A DNA stretch of 64,000 bases, taken from assembly GCF_014107495.1 (NCBI RefSeq), contig NZ_CP041969.1:6125501-6189500 (forward strand), in the 5' to 3' direction. The DNA comes from Cohnella cholangitidis (lineage in GTDB: Bacteria > Bacillota > Bacilli > Paenibacillales > Paenibacillaceae). Made by a program: the position numbers and the translations under genes. This document shows positions 8,156 through 17,648 of this stretch, in pieces (the first letter of the stretch is position 1; each line of letters begins with the position of its first letter). The notes under the pieces are model-generated. The model saw only the letters and a list, made by a program, of their open reading frames with translations, was not told the DNA's origin and ran no database searches.

Positions 8156-8695
8156 TTACTTTACGAACGTAGGATCTTCGTATGGATCGGCGATCCAACC
8201 TGCCGGCTCGATGAATAGGCGAACCGCGACGATGGCCTTGTTATCCATCAAGGTAAAGAAGTGAGGCTGGCCCTCCGGTACGGAAATGACGTCGCCTGCG
8301 CTCAGTTCGACATCGAAATATCCGGTTTGCTCATCGCCTTTAATTATGAAGATTCCACGACCGGCCGTAATGGCACGAACTTCGTCTTCGGTGTGCGTGT
8401 GGACTTGCTCGAATTTTTTCAGCAACTCGGGTAAGTTCGGCGTTGCTTCGGACAGGGCGACGATGTCCCATACTTTGTAACCGCGTCTTTCGGCCAGATC
8501 GCGAATTTCCGTGTCGTAAGAAGATAGAAGGGTATTTTTCTCCTCGTCGGACAAGACGAACTTCTCATACAGCTGCGAAGGAAGTTTGCTCACATCCCAG
8601 TGCTCGTACAAAACGTTTTGTTTTGTAAGAAACTCGAGTACTTGGTCTTCGTTCTCAATTCGTTCGTTAGTATTACGGATACGAATTTGCGCCAT
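8156..8695 (-). CDS. mtnD: Acireductone dioxygenase
   Basis: Cupin enzyme of the methionine salvage pathway that cleaves acireductone with O2 to 4-methylthio-2-oxobutanoate and formate when it carries iron. With the ATG at 8695 the metal ligands are H99, H101, E105 and H145 (HTHTEDE and PHFF). That start (MAQIRIRN) is preceded by GAGGAA; an in-frame ATG twelve codons upstream has no comparable site. The other mtn genes are not in the window. It is divergent from metH, which suggests a shared methionine theme but no common regulator was found. Confidence 0.95.
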   Translation of the reverse strand: MAQIRIRNTNERIENEDQVLEFLTKQNVLYEHWDVSKLPSQLYEKFVLSDEEKNTLLSSYDTEIRDLAERRGYKVWDIVALSEATPNLPELLKKFEQVHTHTEDEVRAITAGRGIFIIKGDEQTGYFDVELSAGDVISVPEGQPHFFTLMDNKAIVAVRLFIEPAGWIADPYEDPTFVK

Positions 8696-8839
8696 TTTCA
8701 ATTCCTCTTTTCCCAATAAGAATTTATGCATTTATTATAGTCCAAATCCGAAGCACTGTCGATGTACATCTTTTCGTTCCTGATGGATTCTGTTACTATA
8801 GAGTTTAATGATTTGACAGACAGGGGAAGCGAACTAATT

Positions 8840-11800
8840 ATGACTTTAACGCAAAATAAACCGTCTCTGCAAGAGGCGCTGAAAAGCAGAATTCTTATAC
8901 TCGACGGTGCAATGGGAACGATGATCCAACAAGCGAATCTGACGGCGGAAGATTTCGGCGGCGAAGAGCTTGACGGATGCAACGAGCTCCTTGTTCTCAC
9001 GCGTCCCGACGTTATCTCTGGCATACATGAAGCTTATCTTGAAGCAGGCGCGGATATTATCGAGACGAATACGTTCGGCTCGACCGCCGTCGTCCTCTCC
9101 GAATACGATATTCCCGAGAAAGCCAGAGAGATCAACCTTGCTGCCGCCAGGTTGGCTCGCGCGGCGTGCGACAAATATTCCACTCCGGATAAACCGCGTT
9201 TCGCGGCCGGAGCTCTAGGGCCGACAACGAAGACGCTCTCCGTTACGGGCGGCGTAACTTTCGACCAGCTCGTCGCCGACTACCAGGACCAAGTCGTCGC
9301 TTTAATTGAAGGCGGAGTCGATTGCATTCTGATCGAGACGTGTCAGGACACTTTGAACGTTAAGGCCGCGAGCATCGGCGTGCGCCAAGCGTTCAAACAG
9401 ATGGGGCAGGAGCTGCCGATCATGATCAGCGGCACGATCGAACCGATGGGAACGACGCTTGCCGGACAGAATATCGAATCCTTCTACATCTCTCTAGAGC
9501 ACTTGAATCCGATCTCGATGGGATTAAACTGCGCGACCGGTCCGGAATTCATGCGCGATCACATTCGAACGTTGTCAGGTATCGCGAAATCCGCCGTCAG
9601 CTGTTATCCGAACGCGGGTTTGCCGGATGAGAACGGTAACTATCACGAATCCCCGGATTCTTTGGCGAAGAAATTGAAAGGATTCGCCGAGCAAGGCTGG
9701 ATTAACGTTGCCGGAGGCTGCTGCGGGACAACGCCGGCGCATATCGCGGCCATGGCGGAAGCGATGAAGGGTATGTCTCCGCGTCAGATCGTTGGGGAGC
9801 ATCCACCCGCGGTTTCCGGTATCGAGACGGTGTATATCGAGAACGATAACCGACCGTACATGGTCGGTGAGCGTACGAACGTTCTGGGATCGCGTAAATT
9901 CAAACGGCTGATCGCGGAAGGCAAGTACGAAGAAGCGTCGGAGATCGCAAGAGCTCAAGTGAAGACGGGGGCGCACGTCATCGATATTTGCCTTCAGGAT
10001 CCGGATCGCGAAGAGTCCTCCGATATGAAGCAGTTTCTGGAATTCGCCACGAAAAAAGTAAAGGTACCTTTCATGGTCGATACGACGGATGCTTCCGTCA
10101 TCGACATGTCACTGAAATATATACAGGGTAAATCGATCATTAACTCCATTAACCTTGAGGATGGAGAGGAGAAGTTCGAGAAAATCGTTCCGATCCTGCA
10201 CCGTTACGGAGCTGCCGTCGTCGTCGGTACGATCGACGAGAGGGGACAAGCGATATCTCGCGAGGACAAACGCGATGTCGCGATTCGTTCCCACGACTTG
10301 CTCGTGAATAAATACGGACTTAAGGCGGAAGATTTGATCTTCGATCCGCTCGTATTCCCGGTCGGAACGGGAGACGAGCAATATATAGGTTCGGCCAAGG
10401 AAACGATCGAAGGTATTCGTTTGATCAAAGAAGCTTTGCCTGCTTGCCAGACGATTCTTGGTATAAGCAACATTTCATTCGGTTTGCCTGAAGCCGGGCG
10501 CGAAGTGTTGAATTCGGTATTCCTGTACGAATGTACGAAAGCCGGATTGGATTATGCCATCGTCAACACCGAGAAGCTGGAAAGGTACGCATCGATTCCC
10601 GAACACGAGCGGAAACTATCCGAAGATCTGCTTTACAATACGAATGACGACACTCTAGCCGCATTCGTTGCCGCGTTCCGCGACAAGAAGGTGGAGAAGA
10701 AGGTTAAGGTCGAGAACCTTACGCTCGAAGAACGCCTTGCCAATTACGTGGTCGAAGGAAGCAAGGAAGGGCTGGCTCCGGACCTTGACGAAGCGTTAGG
10801 CAAATACGCGCCGCTCGATATTATCAACGGTCCTCTTATGGCCGGGATGTCGGAAGTCGGACGTCTGTTTAACAATAACGAGCTAATCGTAGCGGAAGTG
10901 CTGCAGAGCGCCGAGGTCATGAAAGCGTCGGTAGCTCAGCTAGAGCCGCACATGGAGAAGAAGGAGTCGGCGGTCAAAGGGAAAATCATGCTCGCGACGG
11001 TCAAAGGCGACGTCCATGATATCGGCAAAAACCTCGTCGAGATCATTCTGTCCAACAATGGCTATCAAATCATTAATTTGGGCATTAAAGTGCCGCCGGA
11101 TCAAATCATCGAAGCGGCTCGCAAGGAAAATCCGGACGCGATCGGATTATCCGGGTTGCTAGTTAAGTCTGCGCAGCAGATGGTCATCACGGCACAGGAT
11201 TTGCGCAACGCCGGAATAGACGCTCCGATTCTTGTCGGAGGCGCGGCGCTAACGCGCAAATTCACGAAAAACCGGATCGCCCCCGAATACGACGGCGTTG
11301 TGCTCTATGCGAAGGACGCGATGGACGGCCTCGATCTCGCGAACAAGTTGAGCGATCCCGGCCATCGGGCGCGTATCATCGAAGAGCACTGGGCAGCGCA
11401 AGCGAAGCTGGCGGAAGAGGCGGAACAACCTGCGAAGGTGCTTCCGGAGCTGACGAGAGCACGCCGTTCCAACATTTCGCCCGATGCGCCGGTATTTACG
11501 CCGCCGGATTACGACCGGCACGTATTGAGGGATTATCCGATGTCTCACGTGCTTCCTTATGTGAACATGCAGATGCTGCTCGGTCATCACCTTGGGTTGA
11601 AAGGCAACGTAGACGAGTTGCTCGCCGCCGGGGACGAAAGAACGGTGAACCTGAAAGAGACGGTCGACGATATCATGAAACAATCGCAGGCGCAGGGTTG
11701 GTTGAATCCGCAAGCGATGTATCGTTTCTTCCCGGCCCAATCCGAAGGCAACGATATCATCATCTACGATCCCGAGGACCTGTCCCGGGTGCTGAAGCGG

Positions 11801-12295
11801 TTTACGTTCCCTCGCCAACAAGTAGAGCCGTTCCTGTGCCTAGCGGATTTCTTGAAATCCGTCGAGAGCGGAATTATGGACAGCGTCGGATTCCTTGTTG
11901 TCACCGCTGGCCAAGGCGCGCGCGAGCAAGGGGAGAAGTGGAAGGAAAGCGGGGATTATTTACGCTCCCATGCTTTGCTGGCGACGGCGTTGGAAGTCGC
12001 GGAAGGTATGGCGGAGCGCGTTCATCATATCATGCGGGATAGCTGGGGATTCCCGGACCCTGCGGATATGACGATGAAGAAGCGGTTCGGAGCCCGTTAT
12101 CAAGGCATCCGGGTGTCGTTCGGCTACCCGGCGTGCCCGGATTTGGAAGATCAAGCTCCGCTATTCGAGCTTATGCGACCGGAGGATATCGGCGTCCATC
12201 TGACCGAAGGGTTCATGATGGAGCCGGAAGCATCCGTGTCCGCTATGGTATTCGCTCACCCGGAAGCGCAGTATTTCAACGTCGAGAAGACGTAA
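8840..12295 (+). CDS. metH: Cobalamin-dependent methionine synthase
   Basis: Transfers methyl from 5-methyltetrahydrofolate to homocysteine through cob(I)alamin. All four modules are present in order: homocysteine-binding barrel (about 10-320, with zinc ligands NCATGP and GGCCGT), pterin-binding barrel (about 335-600), B12-binding region with cap and DVHDIGKN motif holding the cobalt-ligating histidine (about 630-860), and the AdoMet activation domain (ending RPEDIGVHLTEGF). At 1151 residues it is close to normal length. I use ATG 8840 (MTLTQNKPS); a longer frame opens at 8762 without a ribosome binding site. No cobalamin or S-box riboswitch fits in the short upstream gap. Confidence 0.98.
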   Translation: MTLTQNKPSLQEALKSRILILDGAMGTMIQQANLTAEDFGGEELDGCNELLVLTRPDVISGIHEAYLEAGADIIETNTFGSTAVVLSEYDIPEKAREINLAAARLARAACDKYSTPDKPRFAAGALGPTTKTLSVTGGVTFDQLVADYQDQVVALIEGGVDCILIETCQDTLNVKAASIGVRQAFKQMGQELPIMISGTIEPMGTTLAGQNIESFYISLEHLNPISMGLNCATGPEFMRDHIRTLSGIAKSAVSCYPNAGLPDENGNYHESPDSLAKKLKGFAEQGWINVAGGCCGTTPAHIAAMAEAMKGMSPRQIVGEHPPAVSGIETVYIENDNRPYMVGERTNVLGSRKFKRLIAEGKYEEASEIARAQVKTGAHVIDICLQDPDREESSDMKQFLEFATKKVKVPFMVDTTDASVIDMSLKYIQGKSIINSINLEDGEEKFEKIVPILHRYGAAVVVGTIDERGQAISREDKRDVAIRSHDLLVNKYGLKAEDLIFDPLVFPVGTGDEQYIGSAKETIEGIRLIKEALPACQTILGISNISFGLPEAGREVLNSVFLYECTKAGLDYAIVNTEKLERYASIPEHERKLSEDLLYNTNDDTLAAFVAAFRDKKVEKKVKVENLTLEERLANYVVEGSKEGLAPDLDEALGKYAPLDIINGPLMAGMSEVGRLFNNNELIVAEVLQSAEVMKASVAQLEPHMEKKESAVKGKIMLATVKGDVHDIGKNLVEIILSNNGYQIINLGIKVPPDQIIEAARKENPDAIGLSGLLVKSAQQMVITAQDLRNAGIDAPILVGGAALTRKFTKNRIAPEYDGVVLYAKDAMDGLDLANKLSDPGHRARIIEEHWAAQAKLAEEAEQPAKVLPELTRARRSNISPDAPVFTPPDYDRHVLRDYPMSHVLPYVNMQMLLGHHLGLKGNVDELLAAGDERTVNLKETVDDIMKQSQAQGWLNPQAMYRFFPAQSEGNDIIIYDPEDLSRVLKRFTFPRQQVEPFLCLADFLKSVESGIMDSVGFLVVTAGQGAREQGEKWKESGDYLRSHALLATALEVAEGMAERVHHIMRDSWGFPDPADMTMKKRFGARYQGIRVSFGYPACPDLEDQAPLFELMRPEDIGVHLTEGFMMEPEASVSAMVFAHPEAQYFNVEKT

Positions 12296-12313
12296 AATAA
12301 TGAATGGAAACGT

Positions 12314-12365
12314 AAAATCCCCGGTAGTTCGCCTCTTAACGAGTGCGTTCTCCGGGGATTTTTTC
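12314..12365 (+). terminator. Terminator between metH and tlp
   Basis: AAAATCCCCGG pairs with CCGGGGATTTT, with a T-tract on the plus strand and an A-rich left flank, so it can act for both converging genes. Confidence 0.88.
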
Positions 12366-12390
12366 CGATTAGTACTATTCTAATTCATCG

Positions 12391-12612
12391 TTACGAATTC
12401 GCGTTTTTCTCGTCTTCGATCTCGCTGCGCATGCTTTGAATCGCATTACGTCGTCCTTCGTTTTTGGCGGTAAGAACATCGGCTTCCTGCGGATTCAATT
12501 CTTCGGAATGCTCATCGAGATAATGCTCGGATTCCTCAAGATTCTCGATCGTGTTTTGAACGGCTTCTTGCAGCTTCGCTACATTGTCTGAGCGGTCGTC
12601 CGGTTTGGCCAT
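12391..12612 (-). CDS. tlp: Small acid-soluble spore protein Tlp
   Basis: Small, hydrophilic, acidic protein of the Tlp family packed in the spore core. The opening PDDRSDNVAKLQ followed by VQNTIENLEE is the family signature; the remainder is helix-forming and rich in Glu, Asn and Arg. The 73-residue length is slightly shorter than in Bacillus. AAGGAGTGA lies seven bases before the ATG, and a sigma-G type promoter lies upstream, which fits forespore-only expression. It is convergent with metH. Confidence 0.93.
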   Translation of the reverse strand: MAKPDDRSDNVAKLQEAVQNTIENLEESEHYLDEHSEELNPQEADVLTAKNEGRRNAIQSMRSEIEDEKNANS

Positions 12613-12657
12613 CTGTTAGTCACTCCTTGATTCATTTGAGTTCGCTTGCCCGACGAG

Positions 12658-12687
12658 TAGTATGGTTCAAACGACGCGCTGCTATTC
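12658..12687 (-). promoter_or_regulatory. Sigma-G (forespore) promoter of tlp
   Basis: On the minus strand GAATA and CATACTA are 18 bp apart, matching the sigma-G consensus GNATR-N17/18-CATNHTA at every defined position. The -10 ends about 45 bp before the tlp start codon. Confidence 0.82.
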
Positions 12688-12786
12688 GTGATAATGGCAC
12701 AATTAGCAAAACCTCGAAATAGGATAATCTGTCGTTAACAGTACTCTGTTATGTTGGAAGTAACGTTAACGAAAGGGGAATGACTA

Positions 12787-13758
12787 GTGGATACAGGCTC
12801 GCATTTGTTATTCGGGGTCACGTTGGCCGGCCTTGCGTCATTTAGCCCGGAAGTGGCTTCCGAGCCGTGGTTGGCGGCTGCCGTTCTTTCCGTTACGCTT
12901 ATGGGTTCGCACGCGCCCGATCTGGATTCTATCCTTCGCTGGAAGGGCCAGGATGTTTATCTGAGGCACCACCGCGGACTTAGTCATTCGATACCCGCAT
13001 GGTTCGCATGGGCCGCCGCAATCGGTGCATTAGCGTCATGGGGGTGGGGGGGAGGCGAGCATATTTTCATGCTGATGGGTTTTGCTTTTGCCGCCGTGTC
13101 CCTTCACGTGTTATTCGATTGGACGAACGCCTACGGCGTACAGATGTTGCTTCCTTTCCGCAAAGCATGGCTTCATCTGGACGCCGTTTGTTTAACGGAT
13201 CCTTTGCTGGTTATCGCGCATACGGCATCAGCGGTCATATTTGCGGTTTCAGGGGCGGGGCCGCTCGCGAAGTGGGCTTGCGCAATTTCATGGGGACTTA
13301 CTATAGCGTATGTCGCATGGAGAATCGTCCATCACGAAGTCGTCGTTCGAAGAGTCAGAAGAAGGTATCGTCGCTGGAAGGCGGTACACGTTCTCCCGGG
13401 ATTATGGTGGTTTCGTTGGCAATACGTCGTCCAAACGGACGAGGGCTACGAGATGGGAACGATCGACGGCAAGAGGTGGCTTCCTTGCAAGCATTTGCCC
13501 TTTAGTTCGCATCACGAATGCGTGGAGGCTACGCGCCATGTCTCCGCGGTCAGGACGTTGCAGGAATTCGCGAAACGCGAATACGTCAGCTGGTCGGTCG
13601 AGTCCGATGGAAGTTATTTGGTTACGTGGACCGATCTTCGCTTTTGGCGGGAAAAAGATTGGCCGTATCGGGCCGAAGTCAGATTGGACGGTCAAATGAA
13701 CGTAGTGGCCGAAAAGATCGGATGGTATAAGAAAGCGTGGGAAGCTCCATACGTTTAA
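12787..13758 (+). CDS. YfhP/YdjM-like membrane-bound metal-dependent hydrolase (DUF457)
   Basis: Integral membrane protein of the DUF457 family, described as metal-dependent hydrolases because of conserved His/Asp motifs; enzymatic activity is not well established. Seen here: N-terminal MDTGSHLLFG, then GSHAPDLDS and HHRGLSHS, with about four to five transmembrane helices in residues 1-185, followed by a soluble C-terminal domain of about 130 residues rich in Trp and Tyr. The start is GTG 12787, eight bases after GGGG; the nearby ATG at 12780 is in another frame and soon stops. In Escherichia coli YdjM is LexA-controlled, but no LexA box is visible here. Confidence 0.85.
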   Translation: MDTGSHLLFGVTLAGLASFSPEVASEPWLAAAVLSVTLMGSHAPDLDSILRWKGQDVYLRHHRGLSHSIPAWFAWAAAIGALASWGWGGGEHIFMLMGFAFAAVSLHVLFDWTNAYGVQMLLPFRKAWLHLDAVCLTDPLLVIAHTASAVIFAVSGAGPLAKWACAISWGLTIAYVAWRIVHHEVVVRRVRRRYRRWKAVHVLPGLWWFRWQYVVQTDEGYEMGTIDGKRWLPCKHLPFSSHHECVEATRHVSAVRTLQEFAKREYVSWSVESDGSYLVTWTDLRFWREKDWPYRAEVRLDGQMNVVAEKIGWYKKAWEAPYV

Positions 13759-13776
13759 TCTAATAGTTTGCAAGTA

Positions 13777-13826
13777 ATGCCCTTCGGATAGCTCGCTTGA
13801 TTGCGTGCTTCGGAAGGGCATTTTTT
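13777..13826 (+). terminator. Terminator after the DUF457 gene
   Basis: ATGCCCTTC pairs with GGAAGGGCAT across a 30-base loop and is followed by six T residues. The following stretch to the next promoter (13827-14000) shows no gene to me. Confidence 0.75.
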
Positions 13827-14000
13827 ATGGGGCATGCCATTATGAGGCCGGTCGGCTCGATCTTCTTCAGCGGGAAATACTTTCCCGGGAAAGCGCAGGA
13901 GCCGACACGAATTGTCGCATTTGGCTCTATTGTTGCGAAACGGGAAGACAATTCATCCGTTTAACGAACGCATTTGTCGAAAATCGGTTATAGACTCCCG

Positions 14001-14029
14001 TTGATGTGCGAACATGTATTCTGTACAAT
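14001..14029 (+). promoter_or_regulatory. Promoter of the mrfAB operon with a degenerate LexA box
   Basis: TTGATG (14001-14006) and TACAAT (14024-14029) are 17 bp apart. The spacer contains CGAACATGTATTCT (14009-14022): one perfect CGAAC half-site and a second half-site with two departures from GTTYC. It occupies the same position between -35 and -10 as the good LexA boxes at lexA and the yneA-like gene. LexA control is possible but not certain. Confidence 0.6.
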
Positions 14030-14059
14030 GGATGTATTATGAGATTAGGGAGAATTGCC

Positions 14060-16345
14060 ATGAATCCGTGGACGGAAAAAACGGAGTCGGTGGAGGAGTG
14101 GCTCGGGCTGCTGCGAAGCCGGCCGGAGCTGATGGAGAACGTAACGTACTGGCATACCCAGCCCGCCAAGCCGCCGCGGACGGTTCGGTTGCCGGAGCAC
14201 GTGCATCCTAAACTTGCCCATGCGCTCCAGCAGAAGGGCATTACGCAATTATATACGCATCAAGCGGCTTCTTTTCGAGCCGTCGCCGACGGGCATCACA
14301 TCGTAACCGTTACGCCGACTGCTTCCGGAAAGACGTTATGTTATAATCTTCCGGTTATCCAGAAGCTTCTGGAGGATGACAGCGCTAGAGCGCTGTACTT
14401 GTTCCCGACGAAAGCGTTGGCCCAGGATCAAGTAGCCGAGCTTCAGGAGCTCGCCAACCTCATGGAAGCCGATATCAAGACGCATACTTATGACGGAGAC
14501 ACTCCGCCTACCGTGCGGCAGGCGATCCGCAACGCCGGCCATATCGTAGTCACGAACCCGGACATGCTCCATTCGGCCATATTGCCGCACCATACGAAAT
14601 GGGTTAAGCTTTTCGAAAATATTAAGTACATTATTATAGATGAGTTGCATGCCTACCGAGGCGTATTCGGAAGCCATGTCGCTAACGTCATTAGAAGACT
14701 GAAGCGGATTTGCCGGTTTTACGGCAGCAATCCGCAGTTTCTATGCGCTTCTGCGACGATTCGCAACCCTCAGGAGCACGCTGAACGTTTAATCGGCGAA
14801 CGGGTAGCGCTCGTTGACGATAATGGCGCTCCGACCGGAGAGAAGCACATGGTGTTCTACAACCCTCCGGTCGTCAACAAGCAGCTCGGCATTCGGCGGA
14901 GCAGCGTACTGGAATCGCAGAAGCTTGCGGCGATGCTGCTCAAAAGCGGCATTCAGACGATCGTGTTCGCCCGCAGCCGGGTAAGAGTGGAGATTCTTCT
15001 TACCTATTTGCAGGAAAACATCAAACACGAGCTTGGCAAGAAGTCTATTAGAGGTTATCGCGGAGGTTATTTGCCCAAGCTGCGCAGGGAAATCGAACGA
15101 GGCTTGCGGAACGGAGAAATACGCGGAGTCGTCAGCACGAACGCTCTGGAGCTCGGCATCGACATCGGGCAGCTGCAGGCGTGCGTGTTGAACGGATATC
15201 CGGGAACGATCGCCAGCACTTGGCAGCAATCGGGTCGGGCGGGAAGAAGACAAGGAAGCTCGGTGACGTTCCTCGTCGCCAGTAGCAATCCGCTGGACCA
15301 GTATTTGATCCAGAATCCGGATTACTTCTTAGGCCGTCCGCCGGAAGAAGCCCGGATCCATCCGGACAATTTGCTCATTTTGCTCGACCATCTGAAATGC
15401 GCCGCTTACGAGCTTCCTTTCGAGGAGGGAGACAGCTTCGGCGGAGAGAAGCTGACGGATCTGCTGGAATTTCTAGCGGAGGAGAAGGTGCTTCATCGAG
15501 TGGGCAACCGCTGGTACTGGATGGAGCAAGCATTCCCGGCCCATAATATCTCGCTGCGCTCGGCGGCGCAAGAGAACTTCGTGATCATCGATCAGACCGA
15601 AGGGCATCGCGTAATCGGCGAAGTAGACCGGTTCAGCGCTCCGACGCTCATACACGAGGAAGCGATATACCTGCACGAAGGGGTACAATACCAAGTAGAG
15701 AAGCTGGATTATCCGGAGAAAAAAGCATACGTGAGAGAAGTGAACGTGGATTACTTTACGGACGCGAATCTGGCTGTGGAACTTAAGGTGCTTCACGTCG
15801 ACCTGGAGTCGTCCTCCGGGCCGCTTGAGCGCCAGTACGGCGAGGTCACGGTGATGGCCAAACCGACGATATTCAAAAAAATCCGGTTACGGACGCATGA
15901 GAACATCGGTTCGGGTCCGATCCATTTGCCGGAGGAAATCTTGCATACGAGCGGTTATTGGTTTTCGTTTTCGGAGGAAGAATCCGGCAAGCGCAGCGCC
16001 AACGACATGCAGATGGCTTTGTTAGGGCTCGCGAACGTGCTGATTCATCTCGCGCCGTTGCACTTAATGTGCGATCCGCTCGATATTCGCGTGGTGCCTC
16101 AGGTGAAGTCGACGCACACGAAACGTCCGACGATCTACTTCTACGATCGATATCCCGGAGGCATCGGCTTAAGCCAGCGTCTATACGAGAAGCATGACGA
16201 GCTGTTGGAAGAAGCCCAGAGGCTGATTACGGGTTGCGGCTGCTTAAGCGGTTGCCCGGCTTGCGTGGGGCCGATCGAAGAAGTGGGATTATTGGGTAAA
16301 GATCTGGCGCTGACGTTGCTGCAAGGGACGAGGGAAAGCTCATGA
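14060..16345 (+). CDS. mrfA: DNA-repair helicase MrfA (YprA)
   Basis: Superfamily 2 DEAD/DEAH-type helicase with a C-terminal DUF1998 zinc domain. In Bacillus subtilis MrfA works with MrfB in a UvrA-independent pathway for mitomycin C adducts. Motifs: Walker A TPTASGKT, Walker B DELHAYRG, SAT motif SATIRNP, motif VI QQSGRAGR, and a C-terminal cysteine cluster GCGCLSGCPAC. I start at ATG 14060, after AGGGAG; the frame is open back to a GTG at 14006 that lies inside the promoter. It overlaps mrfB by 4 bp and heads a long repair operon. Confidence 0.95.
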   Translation: MNPWTEKTESVEEWLGLLRSRPELMENVTYWHTQPAKPPRTVRLPEHVHPKLAHALQQKGITQLYTHQAASFRAVADGHHIVTVTPTASGKTLCYNLPVIQKLLEDDSARALYLFPTKALAQDQVAELQELANLMEADIKTHTYDGDTPPTVRQAIRNAGHIVVTNPDMLHSAILPHHTKWVKLFENIKYIIIDELHAYRGVFGSHVANVIRRLKRICRFYGSNPQFLCASATIRNPQEHAERLIGERVALVDDNGAPTGEKHMVFYNPPVVNKQLGIRRSSVLESQKLAAMLLKSGIQTIVFARSRVRVEILLTYLQENIKHELGKKSIRGYRGGYLPKLRREIERGLRNGEIRGVVSTNALELGIDIGQLQACVLNGYPGTIASTWQQSGRAGRRQGSSVTFLVASSNPLDQYLIQNPDYFLGRPPEEARIHPDNLLILLDHLKCAAYELPFEEGDSFGGEKLTDLLEFLAEEKVLHRVGNRWYWMEQAFPAHNISLRSAAQENFVIIDQTEGHRVIGEVDRFSAPTLIHEEAIYLHEGVQYQVEKLDYPEKKAYVREVNVDYFTDANLAVELKVLHVDLESSSGPLERQYGEVTVMAKPTIFKKIRLRTHENIGSGPIHLPEEILHTSGYWFSFSEEESGKRSANDMQMALLGLANVLIHLAPLHLMCDPLDIRVVPQVKSTHTKRPTIYFYDRYPGGIGLSQRLYEKHDELLEEAQRLITGCGCLSGCPACVGPIEEVGLLGKDLALTLLQGTRESS

Positions 16346-17640
16346 GCGGATTGAGGGAAAAGCTTGGCCGATTGCGGGCAAGCACGGCTGATCCTACGGT
16401 CGCGCCGGAATCCATATCGACGGCTCAGGCAGAAGCGTCTCCCCTATCGCCGGATTTCGCGAGTATCGGAGTTCATCTTCACCGTAACGAGGCAGGCGAG
16501 TTTCTTCTGCGAAAGGTAGAGTATCCGCTGCCTTACAAGCATGGCAGCTATGATCTGGCGGATCTGATTTCCGTCGCGTCTCATCTACAGCCGATCGCTT
16601 CGCGTCAGAATCGACAAAGCCCGGCCGCTTCGATCGAACCGCGCGGCCTCTTGTTCCTCGATACCGAAACGACCGGGCTTGGCGTAGGTACGGGTAACGT
16701 TCCGTTCATGATCGGATTCGGTTATTATACCGAGAGAGCCTTCGTCGTCGAACAGACCCTTATCCGTCATCCCGGCGAAGAAAGAGCCATGCTTACTTAT
16801 TTATTGGGACATATGAAGGACAAGACGCATCTAGTCACTTATAATGGAAGAACGTTCGATTGGCCCGTGATCGTCAACCGTTTTATTCTAAACGGCTGGC
16901 GCCAGAGCGGGCAGGAGCCGGACCATCTCGATTTTCTGCATCCTTCGAGAGCGCTATGGCGGAACACGCTGCCCTCCTGCCGGTTAAGCATGGTTGAGGA
17001 AGCCAGGCTAGGCATACAGAGAGGGCACGACGTTCCGGGATCTTTGGCTCCGTCCTTATATTTTCAATACTTAGCCGACGGCAACGGTCAACATCTCCAT
17101 GGCGTTTATGCCCATAACGAGAAAGATATTTTGACTTTGGCTTCTCTCTGCGTTCACTTCGGATTGTTATTAAGCGGTAACGCAGCAATAGAAGATCGCA
17201 AAGGTCTCGAAGGCGAGGAACTGTTTCGTACCGCTTGTTGGCTGGAACAACATCATCGCACGGAAATCGCGGAGCGGCTGTTCGCCCGACTGAGCGAGAT
17301 GGAAGACGTCGCCGAAGGCGGCGGTTGGAGCTTGGCATTGGCTGCGCGTTACAAGCGCGCCGGACAGCATGAACGAGCGCTGCCGCTGTGGAGAAGAGCC
17401 GCGGACAAGGCGGAAAACTCATCCTTGCCTAAGCTGGATGCCCACGTGGAGCTGGCGATCTATTACGAGCATCGCGACAAACAATTATTAATGGCATTAA
17501 ATTATGCGGAGAGAGCTTTGGAATTATCTTTGCGCAGAACCAGGCTCATTAGCAATGCCGCGAAGCGGCAAGAAGAGAAGGAAGCTTTGCAACGCAGGGT
17601 AGCTAGACTGAAGGATAAAGCGTCGCGCGAAAGGAAGTAA
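16342..17640 (+). CDS. mrfB: DNA-repair exonuclease MrfB (YprB)
   Basis: DEDDh-type 3'-5' exonuclease domain protein, partner of MrfA in mitomycin repair in Bacillus. The exonuclease region (about residues 95-280) opens with FLDTETTGLGVGTGN, giving the first Asp-Glu pair, followed by TYNGRTFDWP and the later HNEKDIL segment with the final Asp. The C-terminal third is helical, TPR-like (ALPLWRRAADKAE), and may mediate contacts. Coupled translation with mrfA is implied by the ATGA overlap. Confidence 0.93.
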   Translation: MSGLREKLGRLRASTADPTVAPESISTAQAEASPLSPDFASIGVHLHRNEAGEFLLRKVEYPLPYKHGSYDLADLISVASHLQPIASRQNRQSPAASIEPRGLLFLDTETTGLGVGTGNVPFMIGFGYYTERAFVVEQTLIRHPGEERAMLTYLLGHMKDKTHLVTYNGRTFDWPVIVNRFILNGWRQSGQEPDHLDFLHPSRALWRNTLPSCRLSMVEEARLGIQRGHDVPGSLAPSLYFQYLADGNGQHLHGVYAHNEKDILTLASLCVHFGLLLSGNAAIEDRKGLEGEELFRTACWLEQHHRTEIAERLFARLSEMEDVAEGGGWSLALAARYKRAGQHERALPLWRRAADKAENSSLPKLDAHVELAIYYEHRDKQLLMALNYAERALELSLRRTRLISNAAKRQEEKEALQRRVARLKDKASRERK

Positions 17641-17648
17641 CGCACATC

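Noticed and set aside
8700-8840. Cobalamin or S-box riboswitch before metH
   Set aside because: The gap to mtnD is about 145 bp and shows none of the conserved core boxes.
13805-13993. Short frame after the DUF457 terminator
   Set aside because: It begins inside the terminator and has no ribosome binding site or domain pattern.
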